Shown here: in pieces, positions 36,696-49,169 of the stretch
Numbering within the stretch: the stretch's first letter is position 1
How the letters are laid out: each line of letters opens with the position of its first letter
NCBI GenBank assembly: GCA_003255025.1
Contig: QANY01008049.1
Coordinates: 372,001 to 436,000 of the forward strand
Reading direction: 5' to 3'
DNA length: 64,000 nucleotides
Source: Datisca glomerata
Lineage: Eukaryota; Streptophyta; Magnoliopsida; Cucurbitales; Datiscaceae
Made by a program: the position numbers and the translations under genes
Notes under the pieces: generated by a model
Told to the model about the DNA's origin: nothing
The model's database searches: none
The model's input: the letters and a program-made list of their open reading frames with translations, nothing else

Positions 36696-36745
36696 CGGTT
36701 CGATTCAGTTCGGTTTAAAAGTTTTTTATGGACCGAATCGAACCG
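36696..36745. repeat. Short hairpin CGGTTCGATTC / GAATCGAACCG
   Basis: 11-bp arms 36696-36706 and 36735-36745, spacer 28 nt, within an AT-rich region. The surrounding GGTTCGG/CCGAACC words resemble termini of some plant hAT-like MITEs. Confidence 0.8.
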
Positions 36746-36950
36746 CACATGCATTGTTTTAACAAAAAGAAACCAAACCAAATAAAAAAGGACTATCAAA
36801 CCGAACGGAACATCAGTACATGACATTTCTAGTTTTGTGCAGTTTTACTTACACTCCTACAAAAATGTTGACTCAAATATCTACGGATATATCTATTGAA
36901 CGTTTTAAGATTTTATTGAAATTTCTAGTTTTGTACTAAGGGTCATTCTT

Positions 36951-36956
<6 letters not shown>

Positions 36957-36987
<31 letters not shown>
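36957..36987. repeat. (TA)n microsatellite
   Basis: About 15 uninterrupted AT dinucleotides. Confidence 0.9.
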
Positions 36988-36989
<2 letters not shown>

Positions 36990-37390
36990 TTGTTCGGAAT
37001 ACAAAATTAGTACATGAGCAATACAACATCAGTACATGACAACATAAATTAGTACATTTGATTTCAAACTTAAATGATTACATTACAAAAAAAATTTGGT
37101 AGATGTATAATAACACGATATTGATACATGGCAACTCAAAAAACTGTACCCCAGTATGGTATTAGAAACTTTACTCGCAGTGCAAAACACCAACCCTTGG
37201 TACTAATAATTTAACAAGGTTTACGAACAAGTTATTTTGTTTCATGTTCAAGCCTCTCGTCAAGAAAAATCATAGAAATTGTAAGTAGAATTAAAAGAAA
37301 ATTGAAGAAATTATTGATATAATAAAATCAAATTATATAGTTTTTTTGGGGACATATTTTATAGATTTGGATCAATGAAAACATAATGCT

Positions 37391-37815
37391 TAGGAGGCTG
37401 TTTATGAATCTTTCAGATTGAGAATTTGGATTGAGAATTTAGACTAAGAATTTAGATTTAAGATTTGTAATATTATGTTTACTATAAATTTAAATTATGT
37501 TGGACTAGATAATTTAGATTATTTTAGATTAGATAAGTTTACTATAATACCTTTCAATTGATAAATTGTTGAATTGAGTGAAGATTTAAAATGGGTAGTT
37601 TTGACTTTGCACAATAAATCCAACAAATATTTTGATTTGGATTTTGAATCTCCCATTTTTAGTTGGGTTAGAAATACAATTAAAACTTAGATTCAAATTC
37701 AATAATGTGATAGGTCTCACACAAAGTTTTAAATATTTTTTTTTAGTTAACACTAGATTTGGATTACTAATCCGTAGAATTTGTAATCCAAATCCAGTAA
37801 ATAAACGTGACCTTA
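37391..37815. mobile_element. MITE-like AT-rich element (hAT type?)
   Basis: The left end GGAGGCTGTTTAT and the reverse complement of the right end AAGGTCACGTTTAT share GTTTAT after a G-rich start. Subterminal GATTTGGATT/AATCCAAATC words recur in both halves. No coding capacity. A target duplication is not clean, so this is tentative. Confidence 0.35.
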
Positions 37816-37999
37816 ATCTATCTCATTCATTTAACTTAACACAATCTCTCTCTTTAACTCTGTGTGTGTTTTACTCAGACGTTTTCTTAAAAGAGTAATA
37901 AAAGGTGAACGGGGCTAATGATTTTTGTTTTTCACTTTTGTTAGCCATATTCTTTGTATATATATAACTCTCTGTGTGTTTTATTCAGACATTGTCTCG

Positions 38000-38760
38000 C
38001 AAAAAGCCATGCTTCTTTTTCTTTTTTTTACGATTAAAACTTCAAAGGCAAAAAGAAATAAGCTGTGTAGATGCAAGGTGTGACGTGGGTGAGTGCGAGA
38101 GTGGTTTAATTCTAACTTGTGACCGGAACAACGCCTGAGAATATTAGAGATGACGTGGGGAGGTGAAGGGGGAGCACTCTAGACACTCAAGGATGGTGAC
38201 AAATACTTTCTTTCTCTCTCTAGAAGTGAGAATTTCTTACTCTAGAATGCGAGCTTCTCTTTCTAAAGTTTCATTCCCTCAAAATAAAAGGAGGATCCCT
38301 CCTTTTATAAGTGATCAAAAGGAGAGGGGACCATTGCAACTAATCTCTTGATTAGTTGCAAGCCAGCTAATCAAATCATATCACCTCAGCTGACTAATAT
38401 GTTTAGGTGGGTAAGAGGAGAATTTCACATGAGCCAATCGGATGGCACCACGTGGGTCTTTGTATAGTGACCATGATCTAGGGAGAGCATGCCTAGTCGG
38501 TGGGGCTCAACGGCGATGTTCACCCAATGCCTCCTCTGAAACGATTCTCTCAAACCAAACCCCTCCCAAGGTGGGTGGGTAGCATACCCATAATGTCTAG
38601 AGTGATCGTACTAAGGTATGTCCCCTTCCAATACAACATAGCCTCACCCCTAATCCTACCCGTCAACAGCCTCCTAAGCATTCCTACGCAACTATTCATC
38701 CACCCAAGTCTTTGTCACTTGACTTGGTGGTTTATGATGTGATGACTCATTGTAATAGCA
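38000..38760 (-). other. Possible gypsy LTR
   Basis: The minus strand carries CTTATAAAAGGAGGG (TATA-like) at about 38302-38316 with a mirror-like AAAAGGAGGATCCCTCCTTTT at the same place, and non-coding DNA on both sides. It precedes two minisatellites similar in character to those of the Tat element at 22-23 kb. No paired LTR found. Confidence 0.3.
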
Positions 38761-38839
38761 TAGTGATACCTCTTGTCTGAAGTACATCAATATTTTATTT
38801 GAGTTGCATTACGAATGGTGATCTAAGCACCTCTATGAG

Positions 38840-39055
38840 GGTGAAATAAATGGTGCTACCATGAGGGTGAAATCAATGATGCTACTATAAGGGTGACATC
38901 AATGGTGCTACCCTGAGGTGACATCAATGGTGCAACCGTGGGGGTGACATCAATGGTGCCATCATGGGGGTGACATCAATGGTGCCACCGTGGGGATGAC
39001 ATCAATGGTACCGCCGTGAGGGTGACATCAATGGTGCTACCACAGGGCTGACACC
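38840..39055. repeat. 26-bp minisatellite block 1, about 8 units
   Basis: Units GTGACATCAATGGTGC plus CACCGTGGGG repeated with small changes (GTGAAATAAATGGTGC in the first). Period 25-27 bp. Confidence 0.92.
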
Positions 39056-39126
39056 TTATGGTGTTTCCATGGGGACGACTCCCATGGGTACCTTAGTGGC
39101 AGTACCCCATGGGGGGCACTTCAGTA

Positions 39127-39255
39127 GTTGCACCCCAAACGTGCGCCTCACCGGCGACACTCCATGGTGCGCCCCAACGTCGACACTCCATGGTGCATCC
39201 CAGCAGTGACACTGCATGGTGCATCTCAGCGGCGACACTCCATGGTGCATCCTTG
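39127..39255. repeat. 26-bp minisatellite block 2, about 5 units
   Basis: Units GCGACACTCCATGGTGCATC plus CCAGCG. Same 26-bp period and alignable core (GYGACA...ATGGTGC) as block 1, 70 bp away, so both derive from one ancestral unit. Confidence 0.85.
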
Positions 39256-39997
39256 AAGGAGAAACTCTCGATACGCCGTAAGAGTTACGCTTTGCGGGGA
39301 GTCAACATTGAGGTCGTTAACCCTCATGTACAAATTTTTTTTAGGTCCAACCATATCAAGTGGATAGAAATTCGAGAAAACTGAATAAAAAACAAACATA
39401 CAAGTTGATGAAATAGATCACTAACTTTTCATTCTCAGTCTTTTTCTACATTTTCTTCTGTCTTTCTTTCTTTGTTGTTAATTTTTCAGGGCCTAAGCCA
39501 AATATAGTATAAATATTTTGATAGAACTTGACCATAGAAAATAATGCTTGAGTTCCAATAAGCAAGTTGGAACATCTATTATTCCAAATGTTATGTCTAA
39601 TATAAGTTACAGTTTTTTTAATGAACAAATCTTACCCACTATATGAGCATACTATAAGAGCTTTAATGAACACTGAACTATACAGTACCAACAAAGAGAT
39701 ACTACTCTTATATTTTTGTATAGTTATATTACAATCATTGAAAATGAATTATAAATTTCTCTTATATATAGAAGAAGATGAGACGTAAGCAGAAGAGGTA
39801 TTTTCTCTCTTATTCAACTGACAACATAAATAATATTTCTTGCTTAACTGATTTTGTTATTTTGTGCAATAGGCTCTTTGTTGCTATGACGAATTGAACC
39901 TGAGGTGACAGTCTCATTTAGATTAGAATTAGAAGCTAGGTTGTACTTTGTAATGGATGTGGCTTGATGACTAGGCATGTTGATATAGGTCCTATTA
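39256..39997. other. Probable 3' LTR/UTR of copia C
   Basis: On the minus strand this follows the purine tract of the copia element and contains a TATATATAAGAG box (about 39760-39775) and T-rich/poly(A)-signal-like DNA. The LTR ends could not be fixed without a second copy. Confidence 0.35.
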
Positions 39998-40008
39998 ATC
40001 CCCCTCAA
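39998..40008 (-). other. Polypurine tract of copia C
   Basis: The minus strand reads CTTGAGGGGGATT directly after the RNase H stop region, the usual copia position. Confidence 0.6.
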
Positions 40009-41760
40009 GTTAAAAGAAGAAGGAGCCCTTTTGAGTTAGGACTTGAGATACTTGAATCTAAAGGAAACTTTGATAAGAATATTACCTGTATGATCAAGAG
40101 ATGACATATATAGCACTTGGAGAGCTTTGGATGGAAGTTTGTGATAAATAAAGTGTAAGTCAATTTCAATGTGCTTTGATCTAGTATGAAAAATGGGATT
40201 GAAGGTTGCACCTAAGTTGTCATAACAAATAGTAGGGAGAAGATGGATTGGCATATGGAGTTCTTTAAGACGTTGTGTCAGCCGCATGATTTAAGTAGCA
40301 GTATTAGCCAAGGATCTGTATTCACTCTCTATAATGGACCTAGAAACCATAGTTTGATTTTTTATTACCAAGATACTAGATAGCCTCCGATGTTCACACT
40401 ATAGCCTCTAATACTTTTACTAGCCCAGTCAACATTTGAAAATGCTTCAACATGCAAGTGAGAAGCTGGTGTGATGAATTTTCCATAATAGATAGTGCCT
40501 ATATCTAAGAACTCTTTTATAGGCTTGCCAGTGAGAGAAGGTTAGTGGATGGAGAAATGGACTCTACCTGTTGACTATAAATGATATTTTTGGTCTTGTA
40601 AAACTCAGGATATTGAGAGCTCCAAGGATGCTTCTATAAAGAGTAATATCAGGTAAGGGTTCCTCATCATGGATGGAAAGTTTAAAGGATCCATTAGCAT
40701 GACTTGTGCATGGCTTGAAAGTGTCCATTTTTATTCTTTTAAGTAGTTCATTGATGTACTTGGATTGGGAGAGACGTAGACCCTTAGTAGATATGATTAC
40801 TTCAATGCTTAAGAACTATTGGAGAGGCCTAAGATCTTTGATAGCAAAGCAATGGTAAATTCTGTTAATACGCTGCATAATCAAAGTGTTGTTATTTGAG
40901 TGATGAGAATGTCATCAACATAAATGAGTATGAAGAGCAGTAGTTGTCCTTCCTTATGTATGAAAAAAGAAGAATCAGATCCGGTATTTATAAAATCCCA
41001 TAGCATAAAAGTGTGTCCTAGTTTATCGAATCAAGTTTTAGGAGCTTGTTTGAAGCCATAAGTGTTTTCTTAAACTGTAGATATGATTACGCTTGCTACT
41101 ACCAATAAATCTTTCATGTAGTTTCATAAACAATGCATATTCAAGAAGGCATTGCTAGCATCTAGTTGTTAAATAGGCCAACCAAATGTGACAACAAGTG
41201 TTAAGCCTGTCCTGATGATATTGTGCTTTATAACAAGGCTGAAGGTCTCATTAAAGTTAATCTCAAGTGCTTTGTGAAAGCTGGTGGCTATCAATCAGGC
41301 TTTGAATATTTCAACTTTGGAGTGGAGGAATAATTTGGGTTTTTTTGTTCCAGTCTTAGATCTGATAGTCGTTAGATGTTTAGAAAGGAGAGGGTTAGGA
41401 ACCAGGTTTGAGGATGCATTGGTGGATGGAGAGGGATGTGAATGGGGATGGACAAGGCATGTGATATGCCATTAATATCAATAATAGTGATTGAAACATG
41501 TGAGGGAGAATAGTTTCTTACATTAGGAAAAGATTTAGGGGTATTGGCCTATTGAGAAGATTTGGTGTGACGTTGTTTGGTTTGGACTAAATGTAGAGCT
41601 TGTTAATTGAATTAGAGGAGGTGGAGGACATGCAATGGGACTTGTACTAGGTAGAGGAGGAAAGGTAAGGGTGTTGCATGGTTGTGTGTATGCCGTGAGA
41701 AATTTGAGGAAGGGTGAAAGTTAGACTTGAAAGTTAAAGGGAACTCTTTTACGTTAAATG
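40009..41760 (-). pseudogene. copia RT and RNase H relic (copia C)
   Basis: Minus strand. RNase H at 40370-40010 shows LHMPIHLLPTICYDNLGATFNP-like words, then HTRSKHIEIDLHFI and SSLDHTGNIL in two frames. RT has FILIYVDDILIT with YVDD intact at 40911-40922, and the start region lies near 41100-41250. The proline/acidic linker before RT is at 41300-41760. Frameshifts throughout. This is the second copia in the window with an undamaged YVDD inside a broken gene. Confidence 0.88.
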
Positions 41761-43640
41761 TAACATCCCTACATATGTAGACTCCTCATGATGGGTGAAG
41801 GCATTTCTAGCCTTTCGTAGTGGATAGCATCCAAGAAAGGCACAGAAAGTTAATCTGAATTAAAGTTTATTGGCATTATAGGATTTGAGGTGGGATAACA
41901 ATTACAACCAAACACCTTGAGAAATCTATAGTCATGAATTTATTTGGTCAAGACCTCATATGATGATCCGTGAATGAAAAGGGTATATATAACATGTTTA
42001 TGAGATACACTGAGCATTAAAATTCATTCCACCAGAATTTGTAGGGTAGAGAAGCTTGAGCAAGACAGGTTAATCTTATTTCTACAATTTGTGTTTGTGT
42101 TTGCTCTCAGCTAAACCATTTTGTTGGTGGGTATGGGAACAAAGATGTCTATGTATGATGTGATGAGAAGCTAGATGGGATTGTATGGGCTTATACTCAC
42201 CATCTCAGTCAGATTGCACAGGTTTTCTAGGTAAGTTGAATTGTTTTTCCACTACTAGGTAAAATAGAATGGACGTGTATAAGTCTTATGAGTTTCACTT
42301 GAGAGGATAAATCCAAGTGAATTTACTATGAGCATCTAGGAAATGGATGTAATCTCTGAAGCCTTTTCTAGAGATGGTAGAAGCAAATATCATTAAAAAT
42401 TAGTTCAATGGTTGTTATGTGATAGAGTAGGAAACGGGAAATGGCCGATAATCTATTTTGTCATGTTGACATGCATGACTGAACAGATGTATTGAAGAAG
42501 ATATGGATTTGTACAAGCAGTGTGAGACCAAGGGAGGGTGTCCAAGTCTCATAGGCCATAAGTTATCATCAAATATAGTAGAAGTAGTTAGAGCATTGAC
42601 ACAAGTTGAGTTTAAAGTAGAGTTTGTATTCACAGATGTGGAAACATGAATACAACTTTTGAAAAGTAAAGATAACCTAGAGCTATCAGTAGTGTTACAA
42701 GCATTATTTATGGACCTAAGGATCTTGGGAAGCTGAGAAATGAAATAGATGATAGGAAACTTAGATACCAACGTGCAAGTTAGAGCTGCAAGTCTTTTGT
42801 CTCTAAGTTATTTCAGTTGGTAGAGTCCCTTCTTAAGTATCCCTTGATAAAGTTCCTTCCCTATGGGTTTGGCCTTCACAAGACAACAAGAGTCATATCT
42901 ATAAATACATTGTTATCTTTGGTTAATTTTTGAAACACTAACTAAATTTTTAGTGATATCAAGTAATGTATGCAACAGTAGCTTGATGCTAGAAATTTCT
43001 CACCACCATGTGATTAGGTTGTTGTTGAGAAGATCGAGTGACACTTCTGCCAAACCAATGATAACAGACATCTGCCCAATGCCCAAGTTTTCCACACACT
43101 TGACATACCAGTCTACTTCCATTTTTACCAAACCTACCATCTCTTCTTCATATAGTGAGCTTTCCACCTCTATTGCCAGTGTAGTAGTTGCCTATGTTAC
43201 CAAGATAATTGCTGCCAGCAGAGGAGCTAGAGTATCCTCTCTGGTTATAGCTTATTGAGGTAGCTACATTAGTATTAAAATGAATGGCACTAGTCTTAAC
43301 TGTGTTAAATTTATCCAACATGTTCTCATGACTCATAAGTAAAGATTTCACATTCTCTAGAATCATGCTTGGAGCCCTTTAGTTAATGTTTACAACAATA
43401 AAGTCATATTCAAGCCTAGTCCATCTAACAAGTGTAATATCAAGTCTTCTTATTGTACAAGTTGTCCTACAGTTAGTGAGTCGGCCAGAGATCTCACATA
43501 ATCAAAGTATTCACTGATTATTTATGTATCCATGCTTGTTTCTTGTAGCTTTCCTTTCAGAAACGTTAACCTTGCTCTAGTGTAAAATTTCTCTCTACAG
43601 TTCTAAATCTCACTTGATGTTCTATAGTTATCGGTCAACT
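41761..43640 (-). pseudogene. copia gag and integrase relic (copia C)
   Basis: Minus strand. 43640-43148: UBN2-type gag end (MILENVKSLLMSHENMLDKF) and a Gly/Ser/Tyr-rich tail. At 43060-43100 lies a complete CCHC knuckle CQVCGKLGHWADVC (C-x2-C-x4-H-x4-C intact). 42771-42415 holds GAG-pre-integrase (LWPMRLGHPPLVSHCL), and the integrase core continues to about 42100 in pieces. The order gag, knuckle, integrase, RT fits copia. No 5' LTR or PBS found above 43640. Confidence 0.85.
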
Positions 43641-45924
43641 TAATTAAAGTTCGTTACGAATGATCAATGTTTTATAAGATGGATTAATTTCAGCATTTTC
43701 ATTAAAGTTTTATGGACATTCACTTAAGCCAAATATGATTTTCATCAAAATAATATTCAAGATTTTTTCTAAAAAAATATTTTTCTTTTTAAATGAATAA
43801 TAATGTTTTTATTAGAAAATTAGAAAATGTTGTAATCCTTGTGATATTGGGAACATGAAAAATTCATATAAATAAATTTAGAAAAAAATTAATATATTTT
43901 TGAATAAGAGAAATTATATCTTAAAATGATAATCATTTTTTATGAATATGAAAAATTGATGGAATAAAATTATTTTCTATATTATTGAGCAGTGCTATGT
44001 AATACAATTTAAAGATTATAAATAAAATAATGTAGTTAAAGATTACAACAAATTTTAAAGATATTTAAGATCAATTTTTAAATTATACGTTTATTTTAAA
44101 TTAGTTTAATACATGTGAATCACGTATTTTTCTACTAGTAGTTAATAAATTAATTAATTTCAATGTAGGAATTGGATTAATTAAAGCAAGGGAAATATCC
44201 AACCTGAATACAGTAATTAATGAGAAGAAGAATAATATTTACCTAGGAAACTACAGATTGATAATAAATTTGTGATGACCAAAAAGGAACTCCAAAACAA
44301 TTTTTTTATCTATACCCAACCAAAAAGAAAATTCTTCTGAAGATATTTATAGATAAATATTATTCGATGCTTTTGTTGAGCACACCATGCAGCTAATCTG
44401 AGAGCATATTCCCAATGTAATACCTAGAGAAGAAGATTTGTTTCTTAATAAAGAAAACTTAAAATTGTAGGTTCATAAATGTCAAACTGTTATCAATATC
44501 TTAATAACAGAGCTCGATATAGATTCATCCGAAAATAAACTAATCATATGAAAATAAAAAGCTGTTTAACAATTTGGAATAACCATACTATAGAATCAGG
44601 AATGAATTATTTTTTGTAAAAATTATAAATTTTATGAGAATGGTAGATACTTATGCTATGGTTCGAACTCAGTATCTCAATGTGTTGACTAAACTAATGT
44701 ATTTCATTTTCGTCCAATCCAGGATGAATCTCACTGTAAGAATTTGATAATAAACGAGTAATACAAGAAAGAAAATTTGAATAACCACGAAAGTTGAATA
44801 CAATTTTCTATCCATTTTTTTGTGAGAAGATGCCCGCAGCACAAGATGAAATATCATGAAATAGAAGCGCTAACCACGTTAATTTTGAAAAGCAAAGCAA
44901 GATTGCTTCACAATCAGAGAACACATATTCATAAACAGAAGAAACGTGACTAAATAAATTAAAAACAGCAAATCTGCAGCATGATCATAAGAAAACCAAA
45001 GAACCTACCCTAAAAGATTTTCTCTTTCTCTTGATGCTCGTCTCCCTCATCTTTCTCAACATCAGCAGACTCAGAACCCACTTCATCGGGCCTGCAAGTT
45101 TCCAAATCCTTTGCTATAGAAATCTTTACATAATTTTTTTAATTCGAATAATAATAGAGATCGGGTACTTTTTCGTCAATGCATTCATCAAAAAGGATTT
45201 AGTTAAAAAACTTACATGCATAACTGCATACATATATCATCCCTTACTTGATCAATTTAAAATTGCTCGCGTTATTCAAACTTAAAAGGATGGAAAACTT
45301 GGTTAATGTTAGTCTACTTAGAGATTTGAAAACTGAAAATTTGCCCAGCAGCCTGCTCCATCCTGATAAAGGTACTAGTGTCCATCGCGTCGCGATCGTG
45401 GTGTCATGGAAACCGGGTGTGACGGGGTTACTTAACGGGTCGCGAGTGTGAATTTTTTCAAGTTCTAGCAATTAAAAGCAAATTATAATTTTTTACATTT
45501 ATAATACTTAAAATAGCAATTTCATTCATTTTAAGTGAACATTAACAACATTTCACACTATTTATCATTTTTCTTTTTATTTAAACTAATTTATATCATT
45601 AACAAAATTAATTATACTTGTAATCTTACTTATTAAAACAGAAAATTATACTATTAATTATTACAAGAGGCCTAATATTAGTTGTGACAACAGACCAACT
45701 GTATTTATGCCAAGAAACACCCAAAACACCCCAAGACCCAAAAGCCTACTTTGAAAACAAAGCTTCTTCTTTCTTTTTCTCATAGAACTCAAAACCCTAC
45801 TATATTTTCATCCGTTTCAGCTGCCGCCACAATTTGTTTGGCAATCGTCTCTCACCCTCTCTCAGATAGCTTCTTCAATGTAGAATCACTCATTTCACTC
45901 AGCCATAACACCACACCACCACAG
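43641..45924. other. AT-rich intergenic DNA with one exon-like piece
   Basis: Mostly non-coding. The minus strand 45113-45010 is an acidic 34-codon frame (KDLETCRPDEVGSESAD, then EKDEGDEHQEKEKIF, then TAG) directly after a good acceptor (TTTCTATAG). I could not connect it to an upstream exon. A GC-rich patch with TCGCGTCGCGATCG lies at 45386-45399. Confidence 0.3.
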
Positions 45925-46440
45925 AGCTTCTTCTCTTCTACTCTTCTTTTCTTCTTCTCTGTTTTTTGTTTCCTTCCTTTTTTAGAGCAACAAAGCAATA
46001 GTTTTTTCTTCTGCTTCTTCAATGGTGGATGTGTACTCAAACGAGTCGGGGGTCCGTCATGGTAGCGGTAGCAATAGACGTGAATTATGCGAGCCCCGCT
46101 AGATTGGTGTGTAGCAGTCTCAAAGGCCTCCGAGACTGTTAAGTCATGGCTATTACGTAGCTTCTTCTTTTCTAATCTTCTTCTCTATCTTTTAACTTCC
46201 TTTTTCATAGAAACAGAGCACTAGTTTTTCTTCTGCTTCTTCAATGGCGTATGCGTACCCAGGCACGTCGTGGGTCTTCGCGGCCGTTACATCACGGTAG
46301 TGGCAGCGATAGATGTGAATAATCTTAGCCCAACTATATTGGTGCGTAACGATCTCGGAGGCATCTAAGGCCGTTACGTCACGACCATAACGTGACGTAA
46401 CGGTCGCAATTTGAAACCATGGTTCCTCCCCTAGAAACAT
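45925..46440. repeat. 222-bp tandem duplication
   Basis: Both copies contain a pyrimidine-rich stretch (CTTCTTCTTTTCT), AGAGCA/GAGCAC, TTTTTTCTTCTGCTTCTTCAATGG (at about 46002-46025 and 46224-46247), a TAGCGGTAGCAATAGA-like block and ATATTGGTG/GATTGGTG with GGCCTCCGAGAC. Period 222 bp. Copy 2 ends in TAACGTGACGTAACGGTCGC and keeps CpG words that copy 1 has lost. Confidence 0.8.
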
Positions 46441-46689
46441 TATTTTATCCTTCTTCTTCCTCTTGGGTTGAGAGGTTAAGAATAGGTCTAAAACTAAAAT
46501 GAACTTCTCCCTTGTTCTTCTGTAAAGAGAGAAAATGTTGCTTTGATTTATATGATAGAAATCATTATTCCCCATAGGAAAAAGCAGTTGGAAGCTTATA
46601 TGGTTGGTCACTTCCTTTTCATAAGAACCTATTTTCTCTCTTGTCCATCAAGTTTCCTACTATTTGTTGGGAGATCAGAAGGGTCTAAC

Positions 46690-46783
46690 TCAATTGCTTG
46701 CAATAGATTCTAAATTTTAATTTTTCAAATTTACCTCTATTGTTGCTAGGGACCATGCCTTGGGATATACTTAGTAAGCCTGT
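46690..46783 (+). pseudogene. DUF4283-type ORF, left half (split by CACTA-1)
   Basis: Words FKFTSIVARDHAL then, after a frameshift, GTMPWDILSKP just before the CACTA-1 insertion. Deleting the transposon and one copy of its TGT target duplication makes the frame run straight on into KLKSWHVNMQLTKYS at 52408. DUF4283 proteins (W..R.GPW...KP..L..W) belong to LINE ORF1-like sequences in plants. Confidence 0.7.
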
Positions 46784-47451
46784 CACTACAACAATTATGT
46801 GTTGTCATAGCACAATAGGATTGCATTTTTCTCCAAAACACAATAAAAACTAAAGCACAAAATGAATTTCATGAAGACTCGCATGTCTCTTGATACCAAA
46901 TGAAAACTTCGCTTAATCCGCGTCTCCGACAATAGCACTCTCTTTCACACTAGCTCTTCTTACCAATGACAGCTCTTTCGAAGCTCATTCTCGAAGCTCA
47001 CAGTAACTCACCTTTCTCACAATATCTCTCTCTTTCATAATAGCTATGTTCACTAATGAGAGATCTTTTGAAGTTCACAGTAGCTCGCATCTCATAATAG
47101 CTTTCATCCCAGGTTTCTCTCCCTCACAGCTCTCACATTCTCAGTATGTCCCCAACTATCTTCTAGTTTGATTCGCAACTCAAAACTAGAGGTAGGGTTT
47201 CATTCCCAAATTATTATTTGATTTTAGTGTTCTCGGTCTGATTTTGTGATTTTTTGAGTTTTTCTAAGTTGATTAAGGTTCGTGTTTCTAATTCTGGGCG
47301 TGTAGTAAGTTTTGAAATGAAAACCCATAATTTCTTGTTAATCAGTAACTTGTTCAGTTCCTAGGGTTTGGGGAGTAGCCCGTGCCATCTCGAATCAGCT
47401 CGTGGCTTAGAATTTTTTTCGTTCTCTGATGTGATTTTCATAGGTTAGGGC

Positions 47452-48000
47452 TTGGACACATTTAAAAGCTTTGGCCCTTCAGTGAAGATCGAATCTAATA
47501 ACCCGACTGTCATTTCTCCATTATACATCAAGGATGCTTGGTTTGAAGATTTCCTATGGGAAAATTATTCGCTGTCATTTCAGGTAAACTCTTATCCTAC
47601 ATTTTTCAAAATACTCAAATTAGTTCCTTCAATTTTTCACCATTTTCCTTTCCAGTGTTCACACTTTGAGATTCATGGATTTTTCTCCCTTCCATCTCTA
47701 ATATGCCACAGATTGTCTAAAATATGTCACACAAATAAGTCCTTCAGTTGTTCTATATTTCATGTTCCCACTTAGTTTTCATTCTGTTGTAATCTTATTG
47801 AATTCTGAATGAAGTTAAGATATTGGATTTTTTGTACACCCATTTTCTATTTTCTATGGTGCATTAATGTGCACTCTCTGTGTTGAAAGTTAGAAATCTT
47901 GTTAGTGGAGCTAAATAAGCCAGATCTTACAAGTGGAGTAGCATATGTTGTATGGGTGTTCCACTCAAGAAGTCTAAGCAAGGTTCATTCTTTCTTTTCA
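47452..48000 (+). pseudogene. Exon-like pieces inside CACTA-1, unrecognised
   Basis: 47461-47583 is an open stretch ending at a GTAAAC-type donor (FKSFGPSVKIESNNPTVIS at its start), and 47888-47990 another with VELNKPDLTSGVAYVVW in the same orientation. They may be 5' exons of the CACTA protein or captured host exons. No family recognised. Confidence 0.3.
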
Positions 48001-49169
48001 TCTAATTTTTCTCCGCAATATGGTTTTTAGATATTGTCTTCTATTTTGTAGTTGGAGCTTGAAAAGGAATTTTTTGTACACATATTAGGACACTTTGTTA
48101 GAGTGGGAATTTTAGTTCTATCTTAAAGGATAGGAGTGTTCACTCCATTTGGAGACCCATGTTGGTTCTTGTTAGTCTTCTATTTTTAGTCAAGTTTGTA
48201 AATAGCTTGTTATGGAAATGTTAGCAAGTTGTTTTGTTTGGTAAGATTTTCTGGAGCTATCAGCGTTCTGAAGAACTTTGCTTCAACTTTAGTTAGAAGG
48301 AATTCAAGATATGGAAATTGAATCCTTCTGCTTTGAGGTTTTGGTGACCCTTTTTGGTTTGTAGAATTACTATTCACTATTTGATCATGTTTAACTATAT
48401 TTGAATTCTTCTCTGATTTCATCTTATTTTGTTCACATTTATTTTGCTGTATTTGTACCAACAGTTGATAAGACCTTGTAATTAATGAATGTTAGTGTCT
48501 TTAAGGATTGCATCATCTCTGTTCTGATTTCATCTTATTTATGTCACTGTTTTGAAATGTTGGGGGGTATATGGTGTTCAAACTGACTAAGGATTACATC
48601 ATCTTTGATTAATGGTTTTTCCTCTTTGTTGTTATTGTTTTGACTCTCTTTAGTGAAAAAGGGCTGATAAATTTCTAGAATTACTGTGATTGAAATAGGG
48701 GGTATATGGTGTTCAAACGTTTATGTTGAACATTATTTATTGTTTATGTAAAGACAAATTTGTTTAACGTCCTCTAACTAGCTTCATATTTGAAAAGTCT
48801 TCTATAGAAATCATATATAGTAGGTTAATAAGTGGACATTGAACTACACAAATTATTTTGACCATTGAGGTCACAACAAATACTTAGTAACTCAGGTGGG
48901 GTGCATGGTTTCACATAGTGATGAGAATGAGATACTCTTGGGCTATGTAAAATATATTTTTTGAAAGATCTCAGGATTGATTTGAGTTGACGAAAGTCTT
49001 TTAGAGATTCCAGAATCAGTGTTTGGACGAGGGCACATAAAAAAGTGGCTAACCTACAAACACAGCTACTGTTGAAGCTATTGTGAGTGTTTCATTATTA
49101 ATCATTTTTGTGTCTCACAACTAGACAATCAATGTTGCATGACATTTTTGCCTTTCAGAAAAAGTTGAA

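Noticed and set aside
36690..36745. GGTTCGATTC looks like a tRNA/SINE B box
   Set aside because: No A box at the right distance, no cloverleaf; explained better by the CGGTTCGATTC/GAATCGAACCG hairpin.
46192..46611. 139-codon minus-strand frame
   Set aside because: Runs across the 222-bp duplication and has no recognisable domain; likely chance in GC-richer repeat DNA.
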